Assembly: GCA_013204025.1 (NCBI GenBank)
Contig: JABMOW010000146.1
Span: 1 to 52,330, forward strand
Origin: Fidelibacterota bacterium
GTDB lineage: Bacteria; Fidelibacterota; Marinisomatia; SCGC-AAA003-L08; JACNLC01
Direction: 5' to 3'
Length of the DNA stretch: 52,330 nucleotides
Both the position numbers and the translations under genes were made by a program. Position 1 is the stretch's first letter. Each line of letters starts with the position of its first letter. Below the pieces are notes generated by a model. It worked only from the letters and a program-made list of their open reading frames with translations. It did not search any database and was not told the DNA's origin. This document shows positions 45,235 through 52,330 of the stretch, one piece after another.

Positions 45235-47117
45235 GCGGGATCCACCCACTTCCCCTCATCTTTGATGAGTTTAATCAAGGCTTCTACTGCGGAGGAGGAC
45301 GGAATATTCCTCATCACTATTTCTTTACCCCGGAACAAAGACACCTGCCCTTTGCCAGTGCCCACATAACCAAAATCTGCGTCTGCCATTTCACCGGGAC
45401 CGTTCACAATACAACCCATGATACCGATCTTTAGTCCTTTTAGATGTCCTGTGGCATTTCGAATCTGCTGGCTGGTTTCCTGCAAATCAAAAAGCGTCCT
45501 TCCGCAGGATGGGCATGAAATATATTCAGTACGTGTGATTCGCAATCGTGTGGATTGGAGAATCCCAAAAACGACATTTAAAAGGTACGGCGTGGGTTGG
45601 TCGATCCAAATGCCATCACCCAGTCCATCAAGAAATAATCCCCCTAATTCGATTGCATGGTGGATCAGGAGACTTTCTTCAACTTCATCAAAATGCCCGG
45701 TACTGAGCAGCACTGGTATCTTTTTATTTTGGTCGATTAATGAAAATATAAATCGCCTGTACATGTGAAATTTCCGAGGTTCAGTACTGGACAGTACTAA
45801 AATCGCATTTGAAGGAAAATTCAATTCGTTCGGGATTTGTGTTTCCACATCTATCGAAATGTAGAAAGGAACATCCGGCGGTTTGGGTATCTCTGTAAAT
45901 GTCTGCCAGTCCATTGCCGGGACAACACCTTGGGGATGTGACTGGGACGCCCATGACTGATAATCTAAAATGATCTGTTTTTCAGACGGTATCAAATCCG
46001 GGAGTGTGCTTCCAACGGCGATGCTATCCACTGCTGTGTCGGATTGGCTCATCAGAAAATCAGGGATAACCGATAAAGGATTATGAGATTTCAGACGGAT
46101 ATCTGCAATCACCTGAGGGATTAAAAGTCCTCCGGTCTGCCCCACTTCAACGGTTTTGCGTCGTGAATATTCAAATGGATTGATGGGCGAAGTTGGAGTC
46201 GGATTCTCCACGCTAGTTACGGCATTCGTCTGGTATCGGTTGACGATAGCTTGTGCTACTGGGAGTTCTGCTTCTGGTTCTTCGGTGAGTGAAACTCGGA
46301 TGGTATCTCCCAAACCATCTTCCAGTAAAGTGCCAATCCCGATAGCAGATTTGATTCTGCCGTCCTCTCCCTCGCCGGCTTCTGTCACACCAAGATGTAA
46401 CGGATAATTCATTTTTTCCGCGTCCATTCGGTTTACCAATAAACGATTGGCTTCAACCATCACAAGTGGATTACTTGATTTCATGGACAACACGATGTCA
46501 TAGTAGCGTTGATCTTCACACATCCGCAGGAATTCTAACGCAGATTCCACCATCCCCAGCGCAGTATCGCCATACCGATTCATGATCCGATCTGACAGAG
46601 AGCCATGATTGGTGCCAATGCGCATGGCGGTGCCGTACTCTTTACAAATTTTAATCAGAGGGGTGAATCGTTTATAGATCCGATCCAATTCATCCTGGTA
46701 AGATTGCTCAGTGTATTCCGTTATCTGAAATTTCTTTTTATCGGCATAATTCCCCGGATTCACTCTGACTTTTTCAACGATCCGAGCGGCGGTTTCTGCT
46801 GCATTGGGTGTAAAATGAATGTCTGCAATGAGAGGCGTTTTGTACCCCCGGCGGTGGAGTTCATCACGGATATTCGCCAGGTTTTCTGCTTCTTTGATGC
46901 TGGGTGCGGTGATGCGGACATATTCGCTCCCGGCTTCGATCATGCGAATACTCTGCTCAACCGTTGAGTGAGTATCCATCGTATCAGTGGTAGTCATGGA
47001 TTGGATACGGATAGGATTTGATCCACCTAGAGGCAAATCTCCAATCTGAACAACTCTCGTTTTTCGGCGTACCGTGCGGTTTAAATCTTCGCAATATTGA
47101 TTATTCTGATACATCAT
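45231..47117 (-). CDS. ispG: 4-hydroxy-3-methylbut-2-enyl diphosphate synthase, long-insert form
   Basis: About 628 residues from ATG 47117. The N-terminal TIM-barrel domain starts at [16 protein letters not shown] and contains [13 protein letters not shown] and [10 protein letters not shown]; the C-terminal domain has the 4Fe-4S Cys in [11 protein letters not shown] and [12 protein letters not shown]. The roughly 200-residue insert between them marks the long form found in plants, Chlamydiae and Bacteroidota-type bacteria. It makes HMBPP in the MEP isoprenoid pathway. A GTG start at 47195 would add 26 unsupported residues, so ATG 47117 (or 47114) is preferred; neither has a clear ribosome site. 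Confidence 0.95.
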   Translation of the reverse strand: MMYQNNQYCEDLNRTVRRKTRVVQIGDLPLGGSNPIRIQSMTTTDTMDTHSTVEQSIRMIEAGSEYVRITAPSIKEAENLANIRDELHRRGYKTPLIADIHFTPNAAETAARIVEKVRVNPGNYADKKKFQITEYTEQSYQDELDRIYKRFTPLIKICKEYGTAMRIGTNHGSLSDRIMNRYGDTALGMVESALEFLRMCEDQRYYDIVLSMKSSNPLVMVEANRLLVNRMDAEKMNYPLHLGVTEAGEGEDGRIKSAIGIGTLLEDGLGDTIRVSLTEEPEAELPVAQAIVNRYQTNAVTSVENPTPTSPINPFEYSRRKTVEVGQTGGLLIPQVIADIRLKSHNPLSVIPDFLMSQSDTAVDSIAVGSTLPDLIPSEKQIILDYQSWASQSHPQGVVPAMDWQTFTEIPKPPDVPFYISIDVETQIPNELNFPSNAILVLSSTEPRKFHMYRRFIFSLIDQNKKIPVLLSTGHFDEVEESLLIHHAIELGGLFLDGLGDGIWIDQPTPYLLNVVFGILQSTRLRITRTEYISCPSCGRTLFDLQETSQQIRNATGHLKGLKIGIMGCIVNGPGEMADADFGYVGTGKGQVSLFRGKEIVMRNIPSSSAVEALIKLIKDEGKWVDPA

Positions 47118-47491
47118 TTGAGGACCAAAATTACAGAACCCGACCTGCTGAAACCGATAGGAATTGTAAAATTCTCGCAGTGCCTCAAAACTCACTGAAA
47201 ATATTTAGCCGGACGGGCACCCTTCTCATGACAAGGGGAAGGGCTGGGATGGGGTTCCTGCAACTACCAACTGCTCCCGGGATAATGTGACAATATATTG
47301 ATCATCGACTTGTACGAACGAATAGTTTGTTCACGATTGTTTTGAATGTTTAAATTTTCTTCATATTCGGTAGAAGCTTTCTCTTTAACATATTATCACT
47401 CCGCTAAACAACTATTAGTAATAGAGGAGACAACCGGATAAACGCAATAACAGAGTTTAGCGGGTTGTTAGTAGTAATTAAAACAAACGAT
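47118..47491. other. intergenic region between ispG and the cassette-like block
   Basis: About 370 bases. A G-rich patch near 47215-47260 resembles intergenic elements elsewhere in the window. The right end holds the palindrome listed separately. No gene supported. Promoters for both divergent genes should lie here. Confidence 0.45.
47401..47463 (+). repeat. cassette-boundary-like palindrome upstream of the TIR/NDT-like gene
   Basis: Perfect 9-bp inverted repeat CCGCTAAAC (47401-47409) / GTTTAGCGG (47455-47463) around a 45-base loop, followed by GTTGTTAGTAG and the next gene 28 bases later. The arms contain GCTAAAC and GTTTAGC, one base away from the integron core-site patterns RYYYAAC and GTTRRRY. 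GGGTTGTTAGTAG also occurs upstream of the gene at 11465. Function is inferred. Confidence 0.4.
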
Positions 47492-48406
47492 ATGAAAACT
47501 AATTGGACTTCAATTTTGGGAGAGTATTCTTTAAATGATACAGAAGTAATTTTTAAAAGAGGGAAAGTTGAATACGACCGTGGGTCTTCTGGAGCAGCTC
47601 TTGCAAATTTTATTTGTAATCAGACTTTTGGAGGTGGAAAGATTTCTGCAGATATTTCATTCAAGTCAGTGGACGTTCCAAGTGCATGCGAACTCATGGT
47701 CTATTATGATCCAGAAACACAGGATTTCGTTTCAGTTGGAATTGGTGGTTCAGGTTATATGTACTCAATAAGAAGTTTTTCAGGTAAATGGACTGAACAT
47801 GCTTTGATTGGTGAGTACAAAAACTTGAAAGTTGACACAAATTATCATGTAGAAGTTGAAATGAAAGGATCACGGATATATCTAAAAGTTGATGATATTT
47901 CGGTCCTTTCAACCAAGTTTCCAAATAATCTACCGATGAGTCAGGTTGGCATCTGGTGTCATAGTTATCATGATATCCATATCAATAATTTCAAAGTAGA
48001 AAGAGAGAAACCAAAGGCTTTCGTTGTGATGCAATTCTCATCTCCATATAATGAATTATATGAGGATGTCATTAAAACTGTTTGTGAAGATTTTGATTTA
48101 GATGTGGTCAGGGCTGATGAAACCTATGGGCCGGGGTTAATTTTGGCCGACATCACCAAACAGATATATGAAAGCAAGTTGATTATTGCAGAAATTAGTC
48201 CGGTTAATGCAAATGTGTTTTATGAAGTAGGGTTCGCTCACGCCCTTAACAAACCAACAATTCTAATTGCCGAGAAAACGACAAAATTACCATTTGACGT
48301 TTCGCCATTTAGAACACTCTTTTATGAAAATACTATTGCAGGAAAAAAGAAAATTGATGAAGGATTGAGAAAACATATTCAAGCATCTTTGTCTGAACGG
48401 GAATAA
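47492..48406 (+). CDS. LamG-like plus nucleoside 2-deoxyribosyltransferase/TIR-like protein
   Basis: A 304-residue two-domain protein. Residues about 1-170 form a LamG/concanavalin-like beta sandwich (AALANFICNQTFGGGKIS, YHVEVEMKGSRIYLKVDD). Residues 175-300 match the NDT/TIR-like fold: KAFVVMQFSSPYNELY, GPGLILADIT and SPVNANVFYEVGFAHAL (Asn241, Glu245). Such domains often cleave NAD or nucleosides in antiphage or toxin systems, with a fused sensor. ATG 47492 is chosen; a TTG nine codons upstream is possible. There is no signal peptide, so it is intracellular; a LamG fold inside the cell is unusual. Confidence 0.65.
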   Translation: MKTNWTSILGEYSLNDTEVIFKRGKVEYDRGSSGAALANFICNQTFGGGKISADISFKSVDVPSACELMVYYDPETQDFVSVGIGGSGYMYSIRSFSGKWTEHALIGEYKNLKVDTNYHVEVEMKGSRIYLKVDDISVLSTKFPNNLPMSQVGIWCHSYHDIHINNFKVEREKPKAFVVMQFSSPYNELYEDVIKTVCEDFDLDVVRADETYGPGLILADITKQIYESKLIIAEISPVNANVFYEVGFAHALNKPTILIAEKTTKLPFDVSPFRTLFYENTIAGKKKIDEGLRKHIQASLSERE

Positions 48407-48412
48407 AAACTA

Positions 48413-48475
48413 CAGCCAACAATGTATAAGCGGCATTAAAACGACCACATATACTTGACTGTCGTGCATAATAAT
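48413..48475 (+). repeat. cassette-boundary-like sequence before the OLD nuclease gene
   Basis: GCCAACAATGTATAA near the left and GTCGTGCATAA near the right (GTGCATA at 48462-48470 approximately) echo the element after the nuclease gene. Short arms GTATA (48424-48428) / TATAC (48450-48454) and ACGAC / GTCGT are self-complementary. It is weaker than the later element. Confidence 0.35.
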
Positions 48476-48494
48476 CTTCACAGAGAGAATTTCA

Positions 48495-50366
48495 ATGAAA
48501 GAATTAACCATCCAATTGAACCAAAAGTATAAATCTTTCGAAAATGGTTTTCAAACAAGAATAGAAGGTGAATTAATTATTTTATCTGGTGTTAATGGTG
48601 CGGGAAAATCTCAGATAATAAATATCATTAAGGGTCAAGAATCAATTGCTGATGAACAACAGCCTGGAAGAGTAAAGCGTGAAAAAATTAGTAGCTCCAT
48701 AAAAATTGACAATACCGTAATTACTTCGAATTATATTGAGTATAGATCGTTTAAAGAAAATATCAACATACCAGAAGTAGTAAAATCAACTTCTGCAGTA
48801 GCTAATTCTGCTGTTCAACAGGCATACAAATTATTTAAACAAGGGAAATTATCCCCCGAAAAAAGTCCCAGCTTTGCGAGTTCATGTATTTTGGCTAATA
48901 AAATTTTAGCAAATGCACAAGGAATCATAGATCCAAATATCACAGAAGAAGCGTTTAAGAATAAATTATTAATAAAGGGGTTCGTTTGGCGTAATGAAGA
49001 CCAATTTACTGATTTCATCGGATCTCTATTCTATAACCACGCTATGTCTATAGCCGAAGGTCAAAAAAAGGCTGGTGCAATCGATGGACCAGCTTTTGAT
49101 AAGACATCTTTAGGTCTTGCTCCGTGGACAAAATTGAATAATTTGTTTAAGGATTTAAAACTCGATTATAGGTTTAGGGATGATTATGAAATTGTTCGTG
49201 CAGAGATTAGCGAAACCCCCAATTTATTTTCCATTAATTCAGCAGGCGAAATAATTAATACTGAGCAACGAACTCTTAAAGACTTATCAGATGGAGAAAA
49301 AACTATTATATCTTTCTGTTTTACATCATTAAGAAAAATTGATTCCGAAGACAAGAAAGTACTTTTGTTAGATGAGATAGATGCGGTTTTGAACCCATCG
49401 CTGATTGAAAGTCTTTTTATAGTAATAAAAAAGTATTTCATCGACAAGGGGATTTTAGTGATCATTACGACTCATTCACCAGCTACTATTTCCCTTGCTC
49501 CTGACTATACTAATTACTATGAAGTATTCAAAAAGGGAGATCTGGTATCTAGATTGATTCAGATCGATAGAGATGATTACCATGAATTACAAAAAGTTAA
49601 CAAAAGATTTTATAATAAAATTGATAATCAATCTGAACGAATCAGGGAATTAGAAGCAACTTTAGATTCTCAAGAAAACATCTTAATAATTACGGAAGGT
49701 AAGACAGATTGGAAATATTTAATAAAAGCACTTAAGTATTTTCACCAAAAAAGTGAATTCAAACAAATTGAAGAAAACTATTTCTATAAGTTTGGCTCAC
49801 AAGAAGACATAGATAGAGGAATATGTGGTACCACTGCATTAGCTGATTTAGGGGAAACAGAATTAAAAAAAGTATTAGCGAACGAAATAACCAATCGAAT
49901 AACAGATCCCAAAAGGAGACTGAAGATAAGAATTGGTGTTTTCGATTCTGACACCAAAATAAAGATTAAAGAGAAAAAAGAATTTGGAGTGTATTCTTTT
50001 AAAATAGATCCTGATGGTATTTCAACAGAATTCTTATTTAGTGATGGCGAAATAAAATCATCAATATCTGGCTTTAGACTATACATTGGCGATGAATTCG
50101 ATGATAGAACCAAACAACATTTGAGTGATAATTTAAACCTTGGGAGTGATTCACAAAATAAAGCAGGGAAAAAAGTAATTATTGATTCAGACGTTTACAA
50201 TGAAGCAGGCGAAAACATTTCCTTAACAAAAGAAGATTTTGCACAAGCCATATTTAATGATAAAATCAAAATCTCTGAAGAAAGCTGGGAACGATTCAGA
50301 CATATATTTGAAAATATTCTTAAATGGTTACCTGTTACAGCGGAATTATCTGAAACAAAATGTTGA
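48495..50366 (+). CDS. OLD family ATP-dependent nuclease (ABC-type ATPase plus TOPRIM)
   Basis: A 623-residue protein. ABC ATPase motifs: Walker A GVNGAGKS (32-39), signature LSDGEK (264-269), Walker B LLLDEID (290-296), and the switch His in TTHSP (325-329). The C-terminal TOPRIM domain has TEGKTD (400-405) and GVFDSD (481-486). This is the OLD/GajA-type arrangement: ATP-controlled DNA or RNA nicking, usually antiphage or plasmid-related. The large helical insert between Walker A and signature (about 90-250) is normal for the family. No partner such as GajB follows; the previous gene may or may not act with it. Confidence 0.85.
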   Translation: MKELTIQLNQKYKSFENGFQTRIEGELIILSGVNGAGKSQIINIIKGQESIADEQQPGRVKREKISSSIKIDNTVITSNYIEYRSFKENINIPEVVKSTSAVANSAVQQAYKLFKQGKLSPEKSPSFASSCILANKILANAQGIIDPNITEEAFKNKLLIKGFVWRNEDQFTDFIGSLFYNHAMSIAEGQKKAGAIDGPAFDKTSLGLAPWTKLNNLFKDLKLDYRFRDDYEIVRAEISETPNLFSINSAGEIINTEQRTLKDLSDGEKTIISFCFTSLRKIDSEDKKVLLLDEIDAVLNPSLIESLFIVIKKYFIDKGILVIITTHSPATISLAPDYTNYYEVFKKGDLVSRLIQIDRDDYHELQKVNKRFYNKIDNQSERIRELEATLDSQENILIITEGKTDWKYLIKALKYFHQKSEFKQIEENYFYKFGSQEDIDRGICGTTALADLGETELKKVLANEITNRITDPKRRLKIRIGVFDSDTKIKIKEKKEFGVYSFKIDPDGISTEFLFSDGEIKSSISGFRLYIGDEFDDRTKQHLSDNLNLGSDSQNKAGKKVIIDSDVYNEAGENISLTKEDFAQAIFNDKIKISEESWERFRHIFENILKWLPVTAELSETKC

Positions 50367-50375
50367 TAAACATAC

Positions 50376-50462
50376 TATGCACAACATTATGTATGAAATC
50401 ATTGCCGCACAAGGTAAGCGCACAGACCTAAGCTACGATTCATACATTTAGCGTAGTGCATA
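50376..50462 (+). repeat. two-stem palindromic element after the OLD nuclease gene
   Basis: Outer stem TATGCAC (50376-50382) / GTGCATA (50456-50462), inner perfect 9-bp stem ATGTATGAA (50389-50397) / TTCATACAT (50439-50447), unpaired spacers of 6 and 8 bases, 41-base loop. The two-stem plan is like an integron attC (R and L arms), but the GTTRRRY core is missing. It starts 9 bases after the nuclease stop. Confidence 0.5.
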
Positions 50463-50497
50463 CTAAGAATGCTATCAAAAGAACAAACAACCTAAAT

Positions 50498-50908
50498 ATG
50501 ATTATTAATAATAGAAAGAAAGTAATCGCAATTAATGCAATTCTATTTGCTGCATTATTTAGTCTGATATCACTAAATAAAGAAATCTTAAGACCTGCTT
50601 TGAATAATTCAAGTTTACTGAAAATTTTAACGGGTTGCTTTCCAAATTTTATTGCAGCATACCTTATTAGTCTAGCTTCAGTATCAGCAGTATTGATTCG
50701 GAAATTTAAACATGGGCGATTATTTGTTTATACATTTTCAATAGCAGTTTTCGCCATTCTAATGATTGAGGAATTAAAACCAATGTGGGGAGCAAGTACG
50801 CATTATGATACATTTGATATAATTGCAAGTGCAGTGGGTTCAATCATTACTATTATAACCTATGAATTATTAAAGCCGATTGAAATGAGACGAAAGGTAA
50901 AAAAATAG
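50498..50908 (+). CDS. VanZ-like small membrane protein
   Basis: About 136 residues from ATG 50498. Four membrane segments: VIAINAILFAALFSLIS, FIAAYLISLASVSAVLI, LFVYTFSIAVFAILMI, and IIASAVGSIITIITYEL. A conserved acidic pattern EELKP...HYDTFDIIAS matches VanZ-type proteins, whose role outside teicoplanin resistance is unknown. A longer frame to 50456 crosses the palindrome region. It lies in a row of plus-strand genes separated by palindromes. Confidence 0.6.
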   Translation: MIINNRKKVIAINAILFAALFSLISLNKEILRPALNNSSLLKILTGCFPNFIAAYLISLASVSAVLIRKFKHGRLFVYTFSIAVFAILMIEELKPMWGASTHYDTFDIIASAVGSIITIITYELLKPIEMRRKVKK

Positions 50909-50948
50909 TACGCACTACACATAGCCAAACCGTTAGCAATTATTAAAA

Positions 50949-52052
50949 ATGAAAAGCATGAGACGATACGATATTGACTGGATACGAGTCTTGGTGTTTG
51001 ATTTGCTGATTATTTTCCATATTGGAATGTTTTTCAACACTTGGGATTCTCAGGTTAAAAACAACATCACCATACAATGGCTGGCATATCCGATGCAATT
51101 TTCAAGCCTTTGGCGACTACCTATTTTATTTGTGGTGTCAGGTATGGGGACACGGTTTGCCCTCTCTTGTCGAACCAGCGGACAGTACATCAAAGAGCGA
51201 TTTATACGCCTGTTTATTCCGTTACTTGTGGGAATATTGGTGATAGTGCCACCGCAAGTGTATGTAGAACGATTGGCTGATGGTGATTTTTCCGGTAGCT
51301 TTTGGGCGTTTTATCCACATTTTTTTGAACCTATCTATCCGAAAGGCAATTTGAGTTGGCATCACTTGTGGTTTTTGCCCTATTTATTGGTTATGTCTAT
51401 CGTTGCCACACCGCTTTTTTTAAAATTGCGTCGAGATAACAATGTTTTTTCGCAATGGTTACGACAACGTTTTACACAATCGCCATATTACTTGTATCTT
51501 TTCACCATACCATTGTTAGTGGTTGAAACTACCATGGAGCCAATATTCCCAATCACCCGTGCTTTAATGGGCGATTGGTATGCTTTTGTTTATTACTTTT
51601 TATTGTTTATTTCAGGATTTGTCTTAATTACAATTGGTCAGCCGTTTTGGAAAGCAATTGATAAAATAAAAGGCATAGCACTGCTCGCTGGTTTAGTGAG
51701 TTTTCAGATACTCTGGTGGCTATTGACTACTATTGATAGCCATGTATTGATACCTATTTTTAAAATTTTGACGATGTGGAGCATTATTCTTGCCATTTTT
51801 GGGTATAGTGCCAAGTATTTAAACAAAGACAGTTGCATTTTAAAATATAGAAATGAGGCGGTGTATCCCTTTTACATTATCCATTATACGATTATTGTTC
51901 TTATGGGTTTTTGGTTGATGAACGACCCTATGCCTGTATTTTTGAAATTTTTGATAATGATTGTTGGTACGTTTGGCGGCTCGTGGTTGTTTTTTGAAAT
52001 AGTGAAACGAGTGTGGTTTTTAAGGCTGCTGTTTGGATTGAAAAAAAATTAA
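50949..52052 (+). CDS. membrane acyltransferase family 3 protein
   Basis: A 367-residue protein with about ten membrane segments. It starts RRYDIDWIRVLVFDLLIIFHIGM, the family's opening helix with a catalytic His in IFHIGMF; SSLWRLPILFVVSGMGT and WHHLWFLPYLLVMS are other hallmarks. These enzymes acylate surface sugars or glucans (OPG/MdoC-like). The ATG follows the motif CCGTTAGCAATT by a few bases. No ribosome site visible. Confidence 0.85.
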   Translation: MKSMRRYDIDWIRVLVFDLLIIFHIGMFFNTWDSQVKNNITIQWLAYPMQFSSLWRLPILFVVSGMGTRFALSCRTSGQYIKERFIRLFIPLLVGILVIVPPQVYVERLADGDFSGSFWAFYPHFFEPIYPKGNLSWHHLWFLPYLLVMSIVATPLFLKLRRDNNVFSQWLRQRFTQSPYYLYLFTIPLLVVETTMEPIFPITRALMGDWYAFVYYFLLFISGFVLITIGQPFWKAIDKIKGIALLAGLVSFQILWWLLTTIDSHVLIPIFKILTMWSIILAIFGYSAKYLNKDSCILKYRNEAVYPFYIIHYTIIVLMGFWLMNDPMPVFLKFLIMIVGTFGGSWLFFEIVKRVWFLRLLFGLKKN

Positions 52053-52074
52053 TTTCTATTTTCGTATATTGTCT

Positions 52075-52330
52075 ATGACGAGTAAAAACACAAAAAAACA
52101 GCTTCCCGGACTATTTCGTTTCTTGATTAAGTTTTGTCAAATCATCCTTTATATACCGATTCAAATAATCTTCATTCCTTTTGCTATTATTGGAATAATA
52201 ATTGCAATTTACAAGGAAATGGGAAAAAGCAAGAAACTGAGTGTTTCCTTCTCGGCAATTAAAGCGCTTCAATATAGGTGGTTTATGCATTATTTTAATA
52301 CCAGACCGGATCCCATTTCTGTCGCATTTA
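52075..52330 (+). CDS. N-terminal part of a probable SAM-dependent methyltransferase (partial)
   Basis: An open frame from ATG 52075 runs off the window end (85 codons). It starts MTSKNTKKQLPGLFRF, has one hydrophobic segment (IIFIPFAIIGIIIAIY), then KLSVSFSAIKALQYRWFMHY and RPDPISVAF. The SFSAIKALQYRWFMHYF pattern resembles the start of leucine carboxyl methyltransferase-type SAM enzymes, but the catalytic region is outside the window. It starts 22 bases after the acyltransferase gene. Confidence 0.5.
   Translation, partial: MTSKNTKKQLPGLFRFLIKFCQIILYIPIQIIFIPFAIIGIIIAIYKEMGKSKKLSVSFSAIKALQYRWFMHYFNTRPDPISVAF

Noticed and set aside
47118-47195. 26-residue N-terminal extension of IspG from GTG 47195
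   Set aside because: No ribosome site and no family resemblance; conserved sequence begins after ATG 47117.
50456-50497. Upstream extension of the VanZ-like protein
   Set aside because: It begins inside the palindrome; ATG 50498 starts right before the first membrane helix.

Overview
Organism and setting. The window (52.3 kb, moderately AT-rich) looks like a free-living, probably marine, bacterium of the FCB group, most plausibly a Marinimicrobia/SAR406-type lineage. This is inferred from the secreted proteins: several end in a Por/T9SS-type C-terminal sorting domain, many carry cohesin-like and dockerin-like modules, and several carry the 'CTDPxAxNYNPxAxxDDGSC' calcium-loop motif typical of these surface proteins. 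The long-insert form of IspG fits the same group. No 16S or ribosomal protein gene is present to prove it.

Layout. (1) 1-1770: the tail of a probable GIY-YIG nuclease gene running over the 3' half of a tRNA-Ala(GGC), then a membrane-anchored SurA/PpiD-type folding factor and a strong terminator. (2) 1843-10082: left arm of a molybdenum-hydroxylase purine-catabolism cluster. A minus-strand operon (yqeC-mocA-yqeB-xdhC) makes and loads the selenium/molybdenum cofactor; a divergent plus-strand operon (xanthine dehydrogenase Mo subunit, ssnA, ygeY) does chemistry. (3) 10083-27525: an accessory island, every gene on the minus strand, rich in lipoproteins, cohesin/dockerin proteins and one 1960-residue surface protein with 11 identical-length leucine-rich repeats. 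A 93-bp interspersed repeat (three copies, all same orientation) sits just upstream of genes here. (4) 27526-40968: right arm of the purine cluster, ten tightly overlapping plus-strand genes: ygeW, two fold-type II PLP enzymes, 2Fe-2S and FAD subunits, ygfK, an 8-oxoguanine-deaminase-like enzyme, and a second complete FAD/2Fe-2S/Mo hydroxylase. (5) 41048-47117: core genes on the minus strand (groES-groEL, dut, comM/yifB, ispG). (6) 47118-52330: plus-strand accessory genes (a LamG-like plus nucleoside-deoxyribosyltransferase/TIR-like protein, an OLD-type ATPase-TOPRIM nuclease, a VanZ-like protein, an acyltransferase, a probable methyltransferase), separated by imperfect palindromes that resemble gene-cassette boundaries.

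How it works together. The two arms together resemble the ygeW-ygeX-ygeY / ygfK-ssnA-ygfM-xdhD / yqeB-yqeC-mocA gene set of E. coli and anaerobic gut bacteria, linked to breakdown of urate and other purines with a labile-selenium Mo hydroxylase. Expected division of labour (inference): two Mo hydroxylases oxidise or reduce purines, SsnA and the 8-oxoguanine-deaminase-like enzyme deaminate ring intermediates, YgfK supplies electrons, and YgeW, YgeY and the PLP enzymes process ring-opened products. The 1st hydroxylase has its Mo subunit in the left arm and its 2Fe-2S and FAD subunits 21 kb away in the right arm, so a single cluster was probably split by the accessory island. No hydantoinase/dihydropyrimidinase, carbamate kinase or purine permease is in the window.
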